64,000 bases of DNA from Polynucleobacter hirudinilacicola (lineage in GTDB: Bacteria > Pseudomonadota > Gammaproteobacteria > Burkholderiales > Burkholderiaceae), in NCBI RefSeq assembly GCF_002192535.1, contig NZ_NAIA01000003.1, forward strand, positions 873,201 to 937,200. The letters run 5' to 3'. The notes beneath the pieces were generated by a model that made no database searches, had not been told where the DNA came from, and saw nothing but the letters and a program-made list of their open reading frames with translations. Positions 39,026-49,439 of the stretch are shown piece after piece (position 1 is the stretch's first letter; the number at the start of each line of letters is the position of its first letter). The position numbers were made by a program, and so were the translations under genes.

Positions 39026-40099
39026 TTATTTCCAAATATTCCATGGAGACACTACCCATGCGCCAACGACAACCACCCAGAATACTGAGATGGGAATAAA
39101 GATCTTCCAACCCAAACGCATAATTTGGTCATAGCGATAGCGTGGCAAAGTAGCACGCAACCAAATTACACAGGATAAGAGGAAGAAGGTTTTACCAAAT
39201 AGCCAGAAGAAGCCAGGGATATCACGCAGTATCGGCAAATCAACAATAGGCGACCACCCACCTAGGAACATGATCGATGCAACAGCTGCAATCAGAATCA
39301 TATTGGCGTATTCAGCCAAGAAGAACATTGCAAAAGACATGCCTGAGTACTCAACCATGTGGCCAGCAACAATCTCAGACTCACCTTCAACTACGTCAAA
39401 TGGGTGACGGTTTGTTTCAGCAACACCAGAAATAAAGTAGATCAAAAACATTGGTAGCAATGGCAACCAGTTCCAAGAGAGGAAGTTCAGCCCCATGTCT
39501 GCAAAGAAGCCCTGCTCTTGTGAAGCAACAATAGTGCTTAGATTCAATGAGCCCGAGGTCAATAAGACGGTGACTAAGGCAAAGCCCATAGCAATCTCAT
39601 AAGAGATCATTTGCGCTGAAGCGCGCATTGCACCTAAGAATGGATATTTGGAGTTAGAAGACCAACCAGCCAGAATGACGCCATACACACCAATCGATGA
39701 AATGGCCATGATATATAGCAGGCCAGCATTGACATCAGCAAGCACCATCTTGGCTTGAAATGGAATCACTGCCCAAGCTGCAAAAGCAGGCATGATGACC
39801 ATGATTGGCGCAATAAAGTACAAAACCTTAGAGGCTTGAGCAGGAGCAATGATCTCCTTCATCAAAAGCTTCAATGCATCAGCAATCGGCTGTAACAATC
39901 CTAATGGGCCAACACGATTAGGCCCGAGACGAATGTGCATCCAACCAATGAGCTTTCTCTCCCAAAGAGTTAGATATGCTACGCAGCCAAACATCGGCAA
40001 TACGATGATGACAATACGTACTAATGCCCAAACAAGCGGCCACAAAGAACCGAAGATGGCTTCGCCTTGGATAGTAACGAGGTTCAAGAAATTATCCAT
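39026..40099 (-). CDS. nuoH: NuoH, complex I subunit H
   Basis: Membrane subunit forming the quinone chamber, 357 residues and about eight helices. Recognised by [20 protein letters not shown] near the N-terminus, the acidic loop [20 protein letters not shown], and the C-terminal [18 protein letters not shown]. Nine bases after nuoG. Confidence 0.98.
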   Translation of the reverse strand: MDNFLNLVTIQGEAIFGSLWPLVWALVRIVIIVLPMFGCVAYLTLWERKLIGWMHIRLGPNRVGPLGLLQPIADALKLLMKEIIAPAQASKVLYFIAPIMVIMPAFAAWAVIPFQAKMVLADVNAGLLYIMAISSIGVYGVILAGWSSNSKYPFLGAMRASAQMISYEIAMGFALVTVLLTSGSLNLSTIVASQEQGFFADMGLNFLSWNWLPLLPMFLIYFISGVAETNRHPFDVVEGESEIVAGHMVEYSGMSFAMFFLAEYANMILIAAVASIMFLGGWSPIVDLPILRDIPGFFWLFGKTFFLLSCVIWLRATLPRYRYDQIMRLGWKIFIPISVFWVVVVGAWVVSPWNIWK

Positions 40100-40107
40100 C
40101 TCGTACC

Positions 40108-42423
40108 TTAGGCCTTACTAACAGTTACTGGACCAAACATCGATCCCAATTTTGCGCTAGCCATGGTGCCTGCAGATATTCTGACGGCACCTGGCGCTAG
40201 ATTGACTTCTAATGTTGCTGGCATATCAACAGACTGATTACCTTGGGATACGCGGATTGCATCACCCTCTTTCAAGCCAAGTTCTGTAAAGAGTTTTTGA
40301 TTTAAGCCAGCCTGAATGCCGCGTTTCGCATCACGAGTTAACTGTAAGGCTGGTGAGCGACGCACAATTGGGTCGCCAGCATAGATATTGACATCAGCCA
40401 AACGCTCAAGACCATCAAATGGCGCAAGATTGCCATTGGTAATAGTGTTGCTGATCGCTTTGTTATTTAAGAGAGTGCAATAGTTCTCATTCAGGGCCTC
40501 ACCCAATACTTCTTCAGGCAAGTTGAATAAGAAACCATCAAGACCTAAGAGTCCACCTAGTACACGCAGCACTTTCCATGCTGGACGGGAGTCACCTAAA
40601 GGCTTCACAGAAGGTTGAACGGTCTGTGCCCTGCCTTCTGCGTTAACAAAAGTTGAAACGGTTTCTGTAAATGGAGAGATCGGTAGGATAACGTCAGCAA
40701 TCTCAAGCAAATCAGCGCTCTGATAAGCACTCAATGCAATGACCGTATTTGCCTTGGCTAAGGCTGCGCGAGCTTGAGCTGGATTTGGTAAATCACTATC
40801 TGGCTCGATATTCATTAACACTACCGCGCGGCGATCGCCTGACAGTACTGATTCAACGCCAGCACCATTTGCATTAACTAAGGCAGCACCAACAGCATTC
40901 CCACCAACCGGTAAGAATCCTAATGTTGCGCCAGTTTGATCTGCAATAAATTGCGCCATCACATGTAAATCAGATGCATGGTGATGTGCAAGTGCAGCCG
41001 ACCCAAGGAATACAGCCTTACTTTCACCAGAAATGAGGCTATCAGCAATCTTTTGAGCCGCTGGAGATACTGGTAAGTTGAATGTTCCAGCAGGAGCAGA
41101 AACAGATTTTGCTTTTGCTACTGCCAATGCAACTTCACTCAAGCTATTGAGCCAAGCACTAGGTGCAGCTGAAATACCGTTACTTGGAATTAACCAGTCG
41201 TCACCACCAGCATCAATGCGCATTACTTGTAAGCCACGCTTGGCAGCATTACGGATGCGCGCAGCAATAATAGGTTGATCCTTGCGCAGGAAGCTACCAA
41301 TAAATAGTACGCGATCTAGCTCGCTTAATTTAGCAACTGGCATACCTAACCAAGGTACGCTTGCAGCTGCCTTCACATCGGTTTGACGTAAACGTGTTTC
41401 AACTTGCTTAGAGCCTAAGCCGCGAACTATCTTTTGTAAAAGGTGTAATTCTTCAGTACTAGAGATTGGATGCGCCAATGCACCAATAGACTCTGGGCCA
41501 CTTTCAGCGGCAATCGTCTTCAATGAGTGCGCAACATAATCGAGCGCTGATTGCCAATCCGTTTCCAACCACTGACCGCCCTGCTTGACCATAGGCGTAG
41601 TCAGGCGATCATTACTATTTAAACCTTCATAGGAGAAGCGATCACGGTCGCTAATCCAACATTCATTGATGGCTTCATTTTCTAGGGCAACAACACGCAT
41701 CACCTTATTGGATTTTGTCTGTACTGTAGTGTTAGCACCCAAACTATCGTGCGGACTAACGGAACGCTTACGACCCAATTCCCAGGTACGTGCTTCATAA
41801 CGGAATGGTTTGCTGGTTAACGCGCCTACTGGACATAAGTCGATCATGTTTCCAGACAACTCTGAATCCACTGTTTGACCAACAAAGGTAGTAATTTCTG
41901 AATGCTCGCCACGATTGATCATGCCCAACTCCATCACGCCGGCAACTTCTTGACCAAAACGAACGCAACGGGTGCAATGAATACAGCGGGTCATCTCCTG
42001 CATGGAGATCAATGGACCAACATTCTTATGGAATACAACACGCTTCTCTTCGTCGTAGCGTGAATTTGACTTGCCATAACCAACAGCCAAGTCTTGTAAT
42101 TGGCACTCACCACCTTGGTCACAAATTGGGCAATCTAATGGGTGATTAATCAGCAAGAACTCCATCACAGAGCGTTGCGCTTCCACCGCTTTGGCGGAAT
42201 GGGTAAATACCTTCATGCCTTGAGTCACTGGTGTAGCACAAGCAGGCAATGGCTTAGGAGCCTTCTCTACTTCCACCAAACACATACGGCAGTTAGCAGC
42301 AATAGACAGTTTCTTGTGATAGCAGAAATGGGGTACGTAGGTGCCGAGCTTATTCGCGGCGTGCATCACCATCGAACCTTGCGGAACTTCTACCGTCTTA
42401 CCATCTAATTCGATTTCTACCAT
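40108..42423 (-). CDS. nuoG: NuoG, complex I subunit G (iron-sulfur, molybdopterin-like fold)
   Basis: Largest peripheral subunit, 771 residues from the ATG at 42423 ([16 protein letters not shown]). I prefer this to an in-frame TTG at 42450 because the family begins here and AAGTGAG precedes it. Cluster ligands are [19 protein letters not shown] (2Fe-2S), [14 protein letters not shown] and the [10 protein letters not shown] group, with the His-ligated cluster region between. The rest is a molybdopterin-oxidoreductase-like domain that binds no cofactor. It follows nuoF after about 30 bases. Confidence 0.96.
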   Translation of the reverse strand: MVEIELDGKTVEVPQGSMVMHAANKLGTYVPHFCYHKKLSIAANCRMCLVEVEKAPKPLPACATPVTQGMKVFTHSAKAVEAQRSVMEFLLINHPLDCPICDQGGECQLQDLAVGYGKSNSRYDEEKRVVFHKNVGPLISMQEMTRCIHCTRCVRFGQEVAGVMELGMINRGEHSEITTFVGQTVDSELSGNMIDLCPVGALTSKPFRYEARTWELGRKRSVSPHDSLGANTTVQTKSNKVMRVVALENEAINECWISDRDRFSYEGLNSNDRLTTPMVKQGGQWLETDWQSALDYVAHSLKTIAAESGPESIGALAHPISSTEELHLLQKIVRGLGSKQVETRLRQTDVKAAASVPWLGMPVAKLSELDRVLFIGSFLRKDQPIIAARIRNAAKRGLQVMRIDAGGDDWLIPSNGISAAPSAWLNSLSEVALAVAKAKSVSAPAGTFNLPVSPAAQKIADSLISGESKAVFLGSAALAHHHASDLHVMAQFIADQTGATLGFLPVGGNAVGAALVNANGAGVESVLSGDRRAVVLMNIEPDSDLPNPAQARAALAKANTVIALSAYQSADLLEIADVILPISPFTETVSTFVNAEGRAQTVQPSVKPLGDSRPAWKVLRVLGGLLGLDGFLFNLPEEVLGEALNENYCTLLNNKAISNTITNGNLAPFDGLERLADVNIYAGDPIVRRSPALQLTRDAKRGIQAGLNQKLFTELGLKEGDAIRVSQGNQSVDMPATLEVNLAPGAVRISAGTMASAKLGSMFGPVTVSKA

Positions 42424-42454
42424 GCTCACTTTAAGATGTCCCGTACTCAATAAC

Positions 42455-43753
42455 TTATAAAGGTTGTGCAGAATCTAAGCAGCGCTTATGTTCTACGTGA
42501 TACGCAAATTCATCCATGTAATGCTTCAACATGCCCCGCACTGGCATTGCTGCAGCATCACCCAAGGCACAAATCGTACGTCCTTGGATATTGGCAGCTA
42601 CATCGTTGAGCAAATCTAAATCTTCTGGACGTCCTTGACCGTGTTCAATACGATGCACAATGCGCCACAGCCAGCCGGTACCTTCACGACATGGGGTGCA
42701 TTGGCCACAAGACTCTTCATGATAGAAATAAGACAAGCGTTCCAATGCACGAACCATGCAACGCGTTTCATTCATCACAATCACAGCGCCCGAGCCAAGC
42801 ATCGATCCAGCTTTTGCAATACTGTCGTAATCCATCGTCAAATCCATCATCTGAGCACCGGGAACTACTGGAGCAGATGAACCGCCAGGAATAACCGCCT
42901 TCAATGTTTTGCCATCACGCATACCGCCAGCAAGTTTCAGCAACTCAGCAAACGGTGTGCCCAATGGGATCTCATAGTTACCTGGATGCACTACGTCACC
43001 AGAGACAGAGAAAATCTTAGTTCCGCCATTGTTAGGCTTACCGAGGTCTAAATAGGCCTGACCACCAATTGCCAAAACGAATGGCACAGCAGCAAAAGTC
43101 TCAGTGTTATTAATTGTGGTTGGCTTGCCATATAAGCCAAAACTTGCAGGAAATGGTGGCTTAAAGCGTGGCTGCCCTTTTTTGCCTTCTAAAGATTCAA
43201 GCAAAGCAGTTTCTTCACCACAAATATATGCACCCCAACCTGGAGAGGCATGCAATTGGAAGGAGAAATCACTTCCTAGAATCTTGTCACCCAAGTACCC
43301 AGCGGCACGGGCCTCTTCTAGAGCCTCTTCAAAGCGTGCATACACTTCCCAAATTTCACCGTGGATATAGTTGTATCCAACCGAAATACCCATGGTGTAA
43401 GCACCAATGATCATGCCCTCAATCAAAGCATGAGGGTTGTAACGCATGATGTCGCGGTCTTTAAAAGTACCCGGCTCACCTTCATCACTATTGCAAACTA
43501 AATATTTTTGCCCTGGGAACTGACGTGGCATAAAACTCCACTTCAATCCTGTTGGGAAACCTGCACCGCCACGACCTCGTAATGAGGATGCTTTTAATTC
43601 TGCAATGATGGCATCGGGCGCAACTTTATCGTTAATTAAACGACGTAACTGTTGATAACCACCGCGACTCTCATAATCTTTTAAACGCCAGTTATCGCCA
43701 TTTAATCCGGCAAGGATCAAGGGCTTGATATGACGATCGTGCAAGCTGGTCAT
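42455..43753 (-). CDS. nuoF: NuoF, complex I subunit F (NADH and FMN binding)
   Basis: Entry point for electrons, 432 residues. The NADH/FMN site shows [18 protein letters not shown] and [17 protein letters not shown]; the N3 cluster is bound by [15 protein letters not shown] with the later cysteine in [15 protein letters not shown]. It overlaps the end of nuoE by four bases (43750-43753). Confidence 0.98.
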   Translation of the reverse strand: MTSLHDRHIKPLILAGLNGDNWRLKDYESRGGYQQLRRLINDKVAPDAIIAELKASSLRGRGGAGFPTGLKWSFMPRQFPGQKYLVCNSDEGEPGTFKDRDIMRYNPHALIEGMIIGAYTMGISVGYNYIHGEIWEVYARFEEALEEARAAGYLGDKILGSDFSFQLHASPGWGAYICGEETALLESLEGKKGQPRFKPPFPASFGLYGKPTTINNTETFAAVPFVLAIGGQAYLDLGKPNNGGTKIFSVSGDVVHPGNYEIPLGTPFAELLKLAGGMRDGKTLKAVIPGGSSAPVVPGAQMMDLTMDYDSIAKAGSMLGSGAVIVMNETRCMVRALERLSYFYHEESCGQCTPCREGTGWLWRIVHRIEHGQGRPEDLDLLNDVAANIQGRTICALGDAAAMPVRGMLKHYMDEFAYHVEHKRCLDSAQPL

Positions 43754-44268
43754 GCTGCTTTCCCCTCTGCACGAAGTTCACTTAGTAGTGAATCAATTTT
43801 TTCTTTACTCATAAAGCTGCACATACGCTTGTCGTTCACGAGCATCACCGGTGAATCACCGCATGCACCCATGCACTCACCCTCTTTGAGGGTAAAGGTG
43901 CCGCAAGAAGTGGTTTCATTAAAACCAATCCCCAGAGTTTCTTTAAGATGATTTGCAGCTGTTTCACCATGAGTCAATTGGCAAGGTAAGTTTGTGCAGA
44001 TCACTAACTTATATTTACCAATAGGCTTGATGTTGTACATATTATAGAAAGTAGCCACTTCATCAACTGCAATGGTTGGCATTTCTAATATTTGCGCAAC
44101 AGTTGCAATGACTTCAGGCGATACCCAACCCACCTCGGTTTGGGCAGCAATTAAAGCAGCCATTACAGCAGATTGCTTTTGCTCTGGAGGATACTTCGCC
44201 ACATTGCGAGCGATGTCTGCAAGTGTTTTAGCGGATAGTTGAAGAGTTGTTGTCATTAAATAATCCAT
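43750..44268 (-). CDS. nuoE: NuoE, complex I subunit E (2Fe-2S)
   Basis: Thioredoxin-like 2Fe-2S subunit partner of NuoF, about 172 residues. The four cluster cysteines are in [13 protein letters not shown] and [13 protein letters not shown]. An internal ATG at 44256 ([10 protein letters not shown]) is an equally plausible start; neither has a strong ribosome site. Located 12 bases after nuoD. Confidence 0.96.
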   Translation of the reverse strand: MDYLMTTTLQLSAKTLADIARNVAKYPPEQKQSAVMAALIAAQTEVGWVSPEVIATVAQILEMPTIAVDEVATFYNMYNIKPIGKYKLVICTNLPCQLTHGETAANHLKETLGIGFNETTSCGTFTLKEGECMGACGDSPVMLVNDKRMCSFMSKEKIDSLLSELRAEGKAA

Positions 44269-44279
44269 GGCACGCTGTA

Positions 44280-45533
44280 TTAGCGGTCAATCTCCCCGAA
44301 CACAATATCCTGCGTACCGATAATCGTTACTGCATCAGCCAACATGTGGCCACGTGACATCTCATCCATCGCTGAAAGATGGACAAATCCTGGTGCGCGA
44401 ATCTTCATACGATATGGCTTGTTAGCACCATCAGAAATTAAGTAAATACCGAACTCACCTTTTGGATGCTCAACTGCTGAGTAAGCCTCGCCATCAGGAA
44501 CATGAATACCTTCAGTAAAGAGTTTGAAATGGTGAATCAATTCTTCCATATTGGTTTTCATATCCACGCGCTTGGGTGGAGAAACCTTATGGTTGTCACT
44601 CATTACAGGACCTGGATTTGCTTTTAACCAAGCTACGCACTGTTTGATAATGCGATTCGATTGACGCATTTCTTCCATGCGGACTAAATAACGATCGTAG
44701 GAGTCACCGTTTACGCCCACTGGAATATCAAAATCGAGTTGGTCATAGACTTCATAGGGTTGCTTCTTACGTAAATCCCATTCGATACCAGAGCCGCGTA
44801 ACATCGGGCCAGTAAAGCCAAGTTGCAATGCACGCTCAGGCGTCACGATGCCGATATTCACTAAGCGCTGCTTCCAAATACGGTTATCGGTTAAGAGATT
44901 GCAGTATTCATCCACATTAGCATCGAAACCGTTTGCAAACTGCTCAATGAAATCGAGTAAAGAACCGCTGCGATTCTCGTTAAGACGTTTTACAGCCGAT
45001 TCACTCCGAATCTTCGATTTACTGTATTGCGCCATTTGATCTGGCAAATCACGGTATACGCCGCCTGGACGATAGTAAGCAGCATGCATACGAGCACCAG
45101 ACACAGCTTCATACATATCAAAAATGTCTTCACGATCGCGGAAAGCATATAAGAACACTGCCATCGCACCAACGTCAAGACCATGACAGCCTATCCAAAG
45201 CAAATGATTGAGTAAACGAGTCAACTCGTCATACATCACACGAATATATTGCGCACGTACAGGAACATCTACTTGAAGCAATTTCTCAATGGCCATCACG
45301 TAGGCGTGCTCATTGGACATCATGGAAACATAATCCAAGCGATCCATATAAGGAACGTTTTGAATCCAAGTGCGAGTCTCTGCTAATTTTTCTGTAGCGC
45401 GATGTAATAAACCAATATGGGGATCAGCACGCTGAATCACTTCACCATCAAGCTCCAACACCAAGCGCAATACTCCGTGAGCTGCAGGATGCTGAGGACC
45501 AAAATTGAGGGTGTAGTTCTTAATTTTTGTCAT
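44280..45533 (-). CDS. nuoD: NuoD, complex I 49-kDa-type subunit D
   Basis: Quinone-site subunit related to the NiFe hydrogenase large subunit, 417 residues. Conserved phrases include [19 protein letters not shown] with the quinone-binding His, [16 protein letters not shown], and the C-terminal [22 protein letters not shown]. NuoC and NuoD are separate genes, unlike the fused protein in E. coli. Three bases after nuoC. Confidence 0.98.
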   Translation of the reverse strand: MTKIKNYTLNFGPQHPAAHGVLRLVLELDGEVIQRADPHIGLLHRATEKLAETRTWIQNVPYMDRLDYVSMMSNEHAYVMAIEKLLQVDVPVRAQYIRVMYDELTRLLNHLLWIGCHGLDVGAMAVFLYAFRDREDIFDMYEAVSGARMHAAYYRPGGVYRDLPDQMAQYSKSKIRSESAVKRLNENRSGSLLDFIEQFANGFDANVDEYCNLLTDNRIWKQRLVNIGIVTPERALQLGFTGPMLRGSGIEWDLRKKQPYEVYDQLDFDIPVGVNGDSYDRYLVRMEEMRQSNRIIKQCVAWLKANPGPVMSDNHKVSPPKRVDMKTNMEELIHHFKLFTEGIHVPDGEAYSAVEHPKGEFGIYLISDGANKPYRMKIRAPGFVHLSAMDEMSRGHMLADAVTIIGTQDIVFGEIDR

Positions 45534-45536
45534 GAC

Positions 45537-46136
45537 TTAAACTGGGCCTCCGTACTGCTCTTCGCGCACGATACGTGGAGTTATCTCACGAGCCTCAATC
45601 GTTACGGGTTGGTAGACGACACGCTTTAACTCTGGGTCATAACGCATTTCTACATTGCCGCTAATTGGGAAATCTTTTCTAAATGGATGACCAATGAAAC
45701 CATAATCAGTCAAGATACGACGTAAGTCATCATGGCCTTCAAACAAGATGCCATAGAGATCAAATGCTTCACGCTCAAACCAATTGGCTGAGTTCCATAC
45801 TGGAGTAATAGAGGCTACCAATGGATAGCCATCATCGGCTGCAAAGACACGCAGACGCAGACGCCAGTTATGCTGGATAGACAATAAATGACTTACAACA
45901 GCAAAACGCTGGCCACTCCAAGCACCATCTCGGAAGTCTTGGTAATCAACGCCACATAAATCGATTAACTGTTCAAATGCGAGTGATGGATCATCGCGAA
46001 GCAACATAGCAGATTCAAAATAAGTATCCGCATTAACAACTACCGTTACTTCACCTAAAGCAATCTGAACAGAGTGAATGCGTTTACCGAGTACTTTCTC
46101 GAGGTTGGCGGCTAATTGAACTAAACGATCTGACAT
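45537..46136 (-). CDS. nuoC: NuoC, complex I 30-kDa-type subunit C
   Basis: Peripheral-arm scaffold subunit, 199 residues. The family signature is [19 protein letters not shown] followed by [19 protein letters not shown], near the C-terminus. Three bases separate it from nuoB upstream and from nuoD downstream, so the three genes are tightly linked. Confidence 0.97.
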   Translation of the reverse strand: MSDRLVQLAANLEKVLGKRIHSVQIALGEVTVVVNADTYFESAMLLRDDPSLAFEQLIDLCGVDYQDFRDGAWSGQRFAVVSHLLSIQHNWRLRLRVFAADDGYPLVASITPVWNSANWFEREAFDLYGILFEGHDDLRRILTDYGFIGHPFRKDFPISGNVEMRYDPELKRVVYQPVTIEAREITPRIVREEQYGGPV

Positions 46137-46139
46137 TGC

Positions 46140-46622
46140 TTAGCCCTTCCGCGCAATCGTGCTGGTGCGTGCGATCTTGGATTGCAACTGAATAATTCCG
46201 TAGATTAACGCTTCAGCAGTTGGAGGGCAGCCAGGAACATAAATATCCACCGGCACAATGCGATCACAACCGCGTACAACTGAATAGGAGTTATGGTAGT
46301 AACCGCCACCATTGGCACAGGAGCCCATAGAAATCACCCAGCGTGGCTCTGGCATTTGGTCATAAACCTTACGTAAGGCTGGGGCCATCTTGTTACACAA
46401 GGTACCAGCAACAATCATTAAGTCAGATTGACGAGGGGATGGGCGGAAAACAACACCAAAACGATCTAAGTCATAACGGGATGCGCCAGCGTGCATCATT
46501 TCGACCGCACAGCAAGCTAGACCAAATGTCATTGGCCATAAAGAGCCATTACGCGTCCAGTTGATCAACTGATCCGCAGTAGTGGTAACAAATCCTTCTT
46601 TGAGAACGCCTTCTAATGCCAT
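46140..46622 (-). CDS. nuoB: NuoB, complex I subunit B (cluster N2)
   Basis: Binds the terminal 4Fe-4S cluster N2 that reduces ubiquinone. Cluster ligands are the tandem cysteines in [11 protein letters not shown], then [13 protein letters not shown] and the [10 protein letters not shown] cysteine. I start it at ATG 46622 ([11 protein letters not shown]), preceded by GGGAGTG at the end of nuoA; the frame is open further upstream but that part overlaps nuoA and is not NuoB-like. 160 residues, normal. Confidence 0.97.
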
Positions 46623-46627
46623 ATCTA

Positions 46628-46987
46628 TCACTCCCAGTCGAGAGCGCCCTTTTTCCAGATATACACAAATCCCACGATGAACTCTAAAAGGAAGATCACC
46701 ATAGAGGCGTAGCCAAACCAACCGATATCACGCAGAGCAACACCCCATGGAAATAGGAATGCAGTTTCTAGATCAAACAGGATGAAGAGAATGGCAATGA
46801 GGTAGTAGCGCACGTCAAATTTCATACGCGCATCTTCGAAAGCTTCAAAACCGCACTCATATGGAGAGAGTTTTTCAGCGTCAGGCTTCGAAGGAGCCAA
46901 AATCTTTCCGAGGAACATGGGGACTAATCCCACCCCAATACCTACGAGGATAAAAAGCAGAACAGGAAAGTAATTAGCGAGATTCAA
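46628..46987 (-). CDS. nuoA: NuoA, complex I subunit A
   Basis: Three-helix membrane subunit, 119 residues ([12 protein letters not shown]...). The hallmark loop [21 protein letters not shown] is present, with [14 protein letters not shown] after it. Initiation appears to be at TTG 46987: AGGA lies seven bases upstream and no in-frame ATG precedes it. First gene of the 14-gene nuo operon. The 110 bases to tRNA-Leu hold no convincing promoter, so read-through from the secG/tRNA unit is possible. Confidence 0.96.
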
Positions 46988-47097
46988 AAAATGGTCCTGA
47001 TTTGTTCGTCTGGTAATTCTTTAAACAGCAAATTGTTCAATACTTCACTTTATAAAGCCTTGATTTAGAGCAAAAACCCCTTCAAATTCTTCATTTT

Positions 47098-47182
47098 TGG
47101 TGCCGACGGCGAGACTCGAACTCGCACAGCCTAAGCCACTACCCCCTCAAGATAGCGTGTCTACCAATTTCACCACGTCGGC
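47098..47182 (-). tRNA. tRNA-Leu (anticodon GAG)
   Basis: An 85-base type II tRNA with encoded CCA. The acceptor stem GCCGACG/CGTCGGC closes at 47176-47182 and just inside the CCA. On the minus strand the anticodon stem CTATC/GGTAG encloses the loop TTGAGGG, anticodon GAG, reading CUC and CUU. The long variable arm and the TTCGAGTC T-loop fit leucine. It lies between secG and nuoA, a conserved position in proteobacteria. Confidence 0.96.
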
Positions 47183-47268
47183 ATCTTGCAAAACCCATCA
47201 ATTCTACTGCATTGCACAACTGAACTACCCACAATTAGGGGTAGCTATATCTGTAAAAACCTACTGTT

Positions 47269-47613
47269 TTACTTAGGAACTGCAGGTTTAGTTGGGTCCT
47301 GGACAGGTGCCACAGGGGCAGCTGGCGCCACTACTGGCGCAACGGTTCCAGAAAGAACCCCAGGACTAACTTCCCTCTTATTGCCAAGCCAGGTAATACC
47401 TAGAGTAGAAATAAAGAAGACTGCAGCAAAAATGGCGGTTGCATGAGATAAAAAGTTGGCAGAACCACTGGCGCCAAACAAGCTACCAGAAGAACCAGAG
47501 CCAAAAGCAGCTCCCATATCAGCACCCTTACCTTGCTGCAATAGAACCAGCAAAATCACAGCCAACGCTGAAATGATTTGCAACACGATCAATAAAGTCT
47601 TAAGCCATTCCAC
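47269..47613 (-). CDS. secG: SecG, preprotein translocase subunit
   Basis: Small SecYEG subunit, 114 residues with two membrane helices (about 3-24 and 50-73). The loop between them has LVLLQQGKGADMGAAFGSGS, the SecG hallmark. The C-terminal 35 residues are rich in Pro, Val and Ala. It lies 21 bases downstream of tpiA; the tpiA-secG-tRNA-Leu-nuo order is usual in this group. Confidence 0.96.
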   Translation of the reverse strand: MEWLKTLLIVLQIISALAVILLVLLQQGKGADMGAAFGSGSSGSLFGASGSANFLSHATAIFAAVFFISTLGITWLGNKREVSPGVLSGTVAPVVAPAAPVAPVQDPTKPAVPK

Positions 47614-47634
47614 AATTTATCTCCAAATAAAAAT

Positions 47635-48393
47635 CTATGCCTTACAGATGGCTAGAAAGTCCTGGGGGTCCAAAGAAGCCCCTCCAACTAAACCGCCATC
47701 AATATCTGGCATTGCAAACAACTCAACGGCATTATCAGGCTTGACACTGCCGCCATACAAAATTCCAACATGAGAGGCAACATCCTCATCAAATTCTGCT
47801 AACTGCAGACGAATAGCGCGATGCATATCCTGAGCTACTTGAGCAGTGGCAACCTTACCGGTACCGATAGCCCAGACTGGCTCATAAGCGATCAAACAGT
47901 CTGCCAAGCGATCCTGAAGTACAGTCAGCTGTTTTGCAACCTGACCACGCACAACCTCAACCGCCCTACCAGAATTTCTTTCATCAGCCGTCTCGCCAAC
48001 ACAAATAATGGGTGTCATTCCACTATCGAGCACTTGTAGGGCTTTCGCAGCAACTAGCTCATCAACTTCATGATGCAATTGGCGGCGCTCGGAGTGTCCG
48101 ACAATCACGTAACTACAACCCATTTCCTTTAGCGATGAAGCCGCAACTTCACCTGTGTAAGCGCCAGCAATATCAGCAGATGCATCTTGAGCACCCAGAC
48201 TAAGAAATGCCAACGAATGTTCTTTAATCAATGACGCACATTGAGTGAGATAAGGAAACGGTGGGCACACTGCAAACTTGCGACCAGAGGGCATACCACT
48301 TTCCATCCCACGGGCAACGGTCTTAATCCAATCTTCATTGCTAGCAAGATTGCCATTCATTTTCCAGTTGCCGATAACGATGAGTGGTCGCAT
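47635..48393 (-). CDS. tpiA: TpiA, triose-phosphate isomerase
   Basis: Glycolytic TIM barrel, 252 residues. Active-site residues: Asn/Lys in IGNWKMNG, His in YVIVGHSERRQ, Glu in IAYEPVWAIGTGK, and the phosphate loop LYGGSVKPDNA. Start ATG at 48393. It lies 15 bases after the upstream oxidoreductase on the same strand, so both may share a transcript with secG. Confidence 0.98.
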   Translation of the reverse strand: MRPLIVIGNWKMNGNLASNEDWIKTVARGMESGMPSGRKFAVCPPFPYLTQCASLIKEHSLAFLSLGAQDASADIAGAYTGEVAASSLKEMGCSYVIVGHSERRQLHHEVDELVAAKALQVLDSGMTPIICVGETADERNSGRAVEVVRGQVAKQLTVLQDRLADCLIAYEPVWAIGTGKVATAQVAQDMHRAIRLQLAEFDEDVASHVGILYGGSVKPDNAVELFAMPDIDGGLVGGASLDPQDFLAICKA

Positions 48394-48408
48394 ATTCTGT
48401 AGCAGTTT

Positions 48409-49407
48409 CTAGACTGTCAAAACAATCTTACCAACGTGTTCAGAAGATTCCATCAAGCGATGGGCATCCGCTGCCTGATCAAGTGTGAATGTTTTATAAA
48501 TTACAGGCTTTAATTTGCCAGCATCTAGCAACGGCCAAATACGAGCGTGCAGTTGTTGAGTAATTTGCTTCTTGAATGACACTGGGCGTGGACGCAGAGT
48601 TGAGCCTGTAATGGTCAAGCGACGACGCAAAATTTGACCGGTATTCACCTCAGCCTTAGAGCCACCCATAATTGCAATGATCACAATGCGGCCATCATCG
48701 GCCAAGCAATCAATTTCCTTCTGCACATAAGCGCCAGTAACCATATCCAGAATGACATTGACACCTTTGCCATCTGTTGCCTTCTTCACTTCCTCTACAA
48801 AATCTTGTGTTTTGTAATTGATGGCAACATCAGCACCTAGCTTGATACAAGCTGCACACTTTTCATCTGTACCTGCTGTCACAAATACTTTATGACCAAG
48901 AGCCTTAGCAATCAAAATGGCAGTGACCCCAATGCCGCTAGAGCCGCCCTGCACCAGGAGTGTTTCGCCTTCAGATAACTCACCACGCATGAAGACGTTG
49001 CTCCATACGGTATAGAAAGTTTCAGGTAAGGAAGCTGCTTCTTGATCGGTAAACCCTTTTGGGTAAGGCAAACACTGTGCAATGGGGGCTGTGCAGAGCT
49101 CTGCATAACCGCCGCCTTGCACTAAAGCGCAAACCTTATCGCCAACCTTCAGGCCAAAAAGATTATCAGCATGAGCTAAATCACCACCAACAATCTCACC
49201 GGCAACTTCAAGGCCCGGAATATCGGATGCACCTGCAGGCACGGGATAGTGACCCTTGCGCTGCAATACATCTGGTCGATTAATACCAGCAGCAATTACC
49301 TTAATCAAAATCTCGCCGGTACCAGCATTTGGTACCGCTGGATCCGGACGAGTGGCAGCAACCAACATTTCTGGTGCGCCAAATTCTTTAATTTCCATTA
49401 CGCGCAT
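48409..49407 (-). CDS. NAD(P)H quinone oxidoreductase, zinc-independent MDR family
   Basis: A 332-residue medium-chain dehydrogenase/reductase of the quinone oxidoreductase / PIG3 group. Signs are AAGINRPDVLQRKGHYPVP, the GLEVAGEIV segment, and the nucleotide-binding LVQGGSSGIGVTAILIAKAL. Structural-zinc cysteines are absent. Physiological substrate unknown. Positioned between pnp and tpiA, as in other Burkholderiales. Confidence 0.9.
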   Translation of the reverse strand: MRVMEIKEFGAPEMLVAATRPDPAVPNAGTGEILIKVIAAGINRPDVLQRKGHYPVPAGASDIPGLEVAGEIVGGDLAHADNLFGLKVGDKVCALVQGGGYAELCTAPIAQCLPYPKGFTDQEAASLPETFYTVWSNVFMRGELSEGETLLVQGGSSGIGVTAILIAKALGHKVFVTAGTDEKCAACIKLGADVAINYKTQDFVEEVKKATDGKGVNVILDMVTGAYVQKEIDCLADDGRIVIIAIMGGSKAEVNTGQILRRRLTITGSTLRPRPVSFKKQITQQLHARIWPLLDAGKLKPVIYKTFTLDQAADAHRLMESSEHVGKIVLTV

Positions 49408-49439
49408 AAGAGCTTCTCGCAGTAGTAGACGTAAATGAT

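Noticed and set aside
46140..46721. Longer nuoB protein starting at 46721
   Set aside because: The extra 33 residues overlap nuoA out of frame and are not NuoB-like; the start at 46622 has a clear ribosome site.
47250..47275. Terminator after secG (GTAAAA / TTTTAC stem)
   Set aside because: The stem is short, AT-only and overlaps the secG stop codon; it would be too weak to call.
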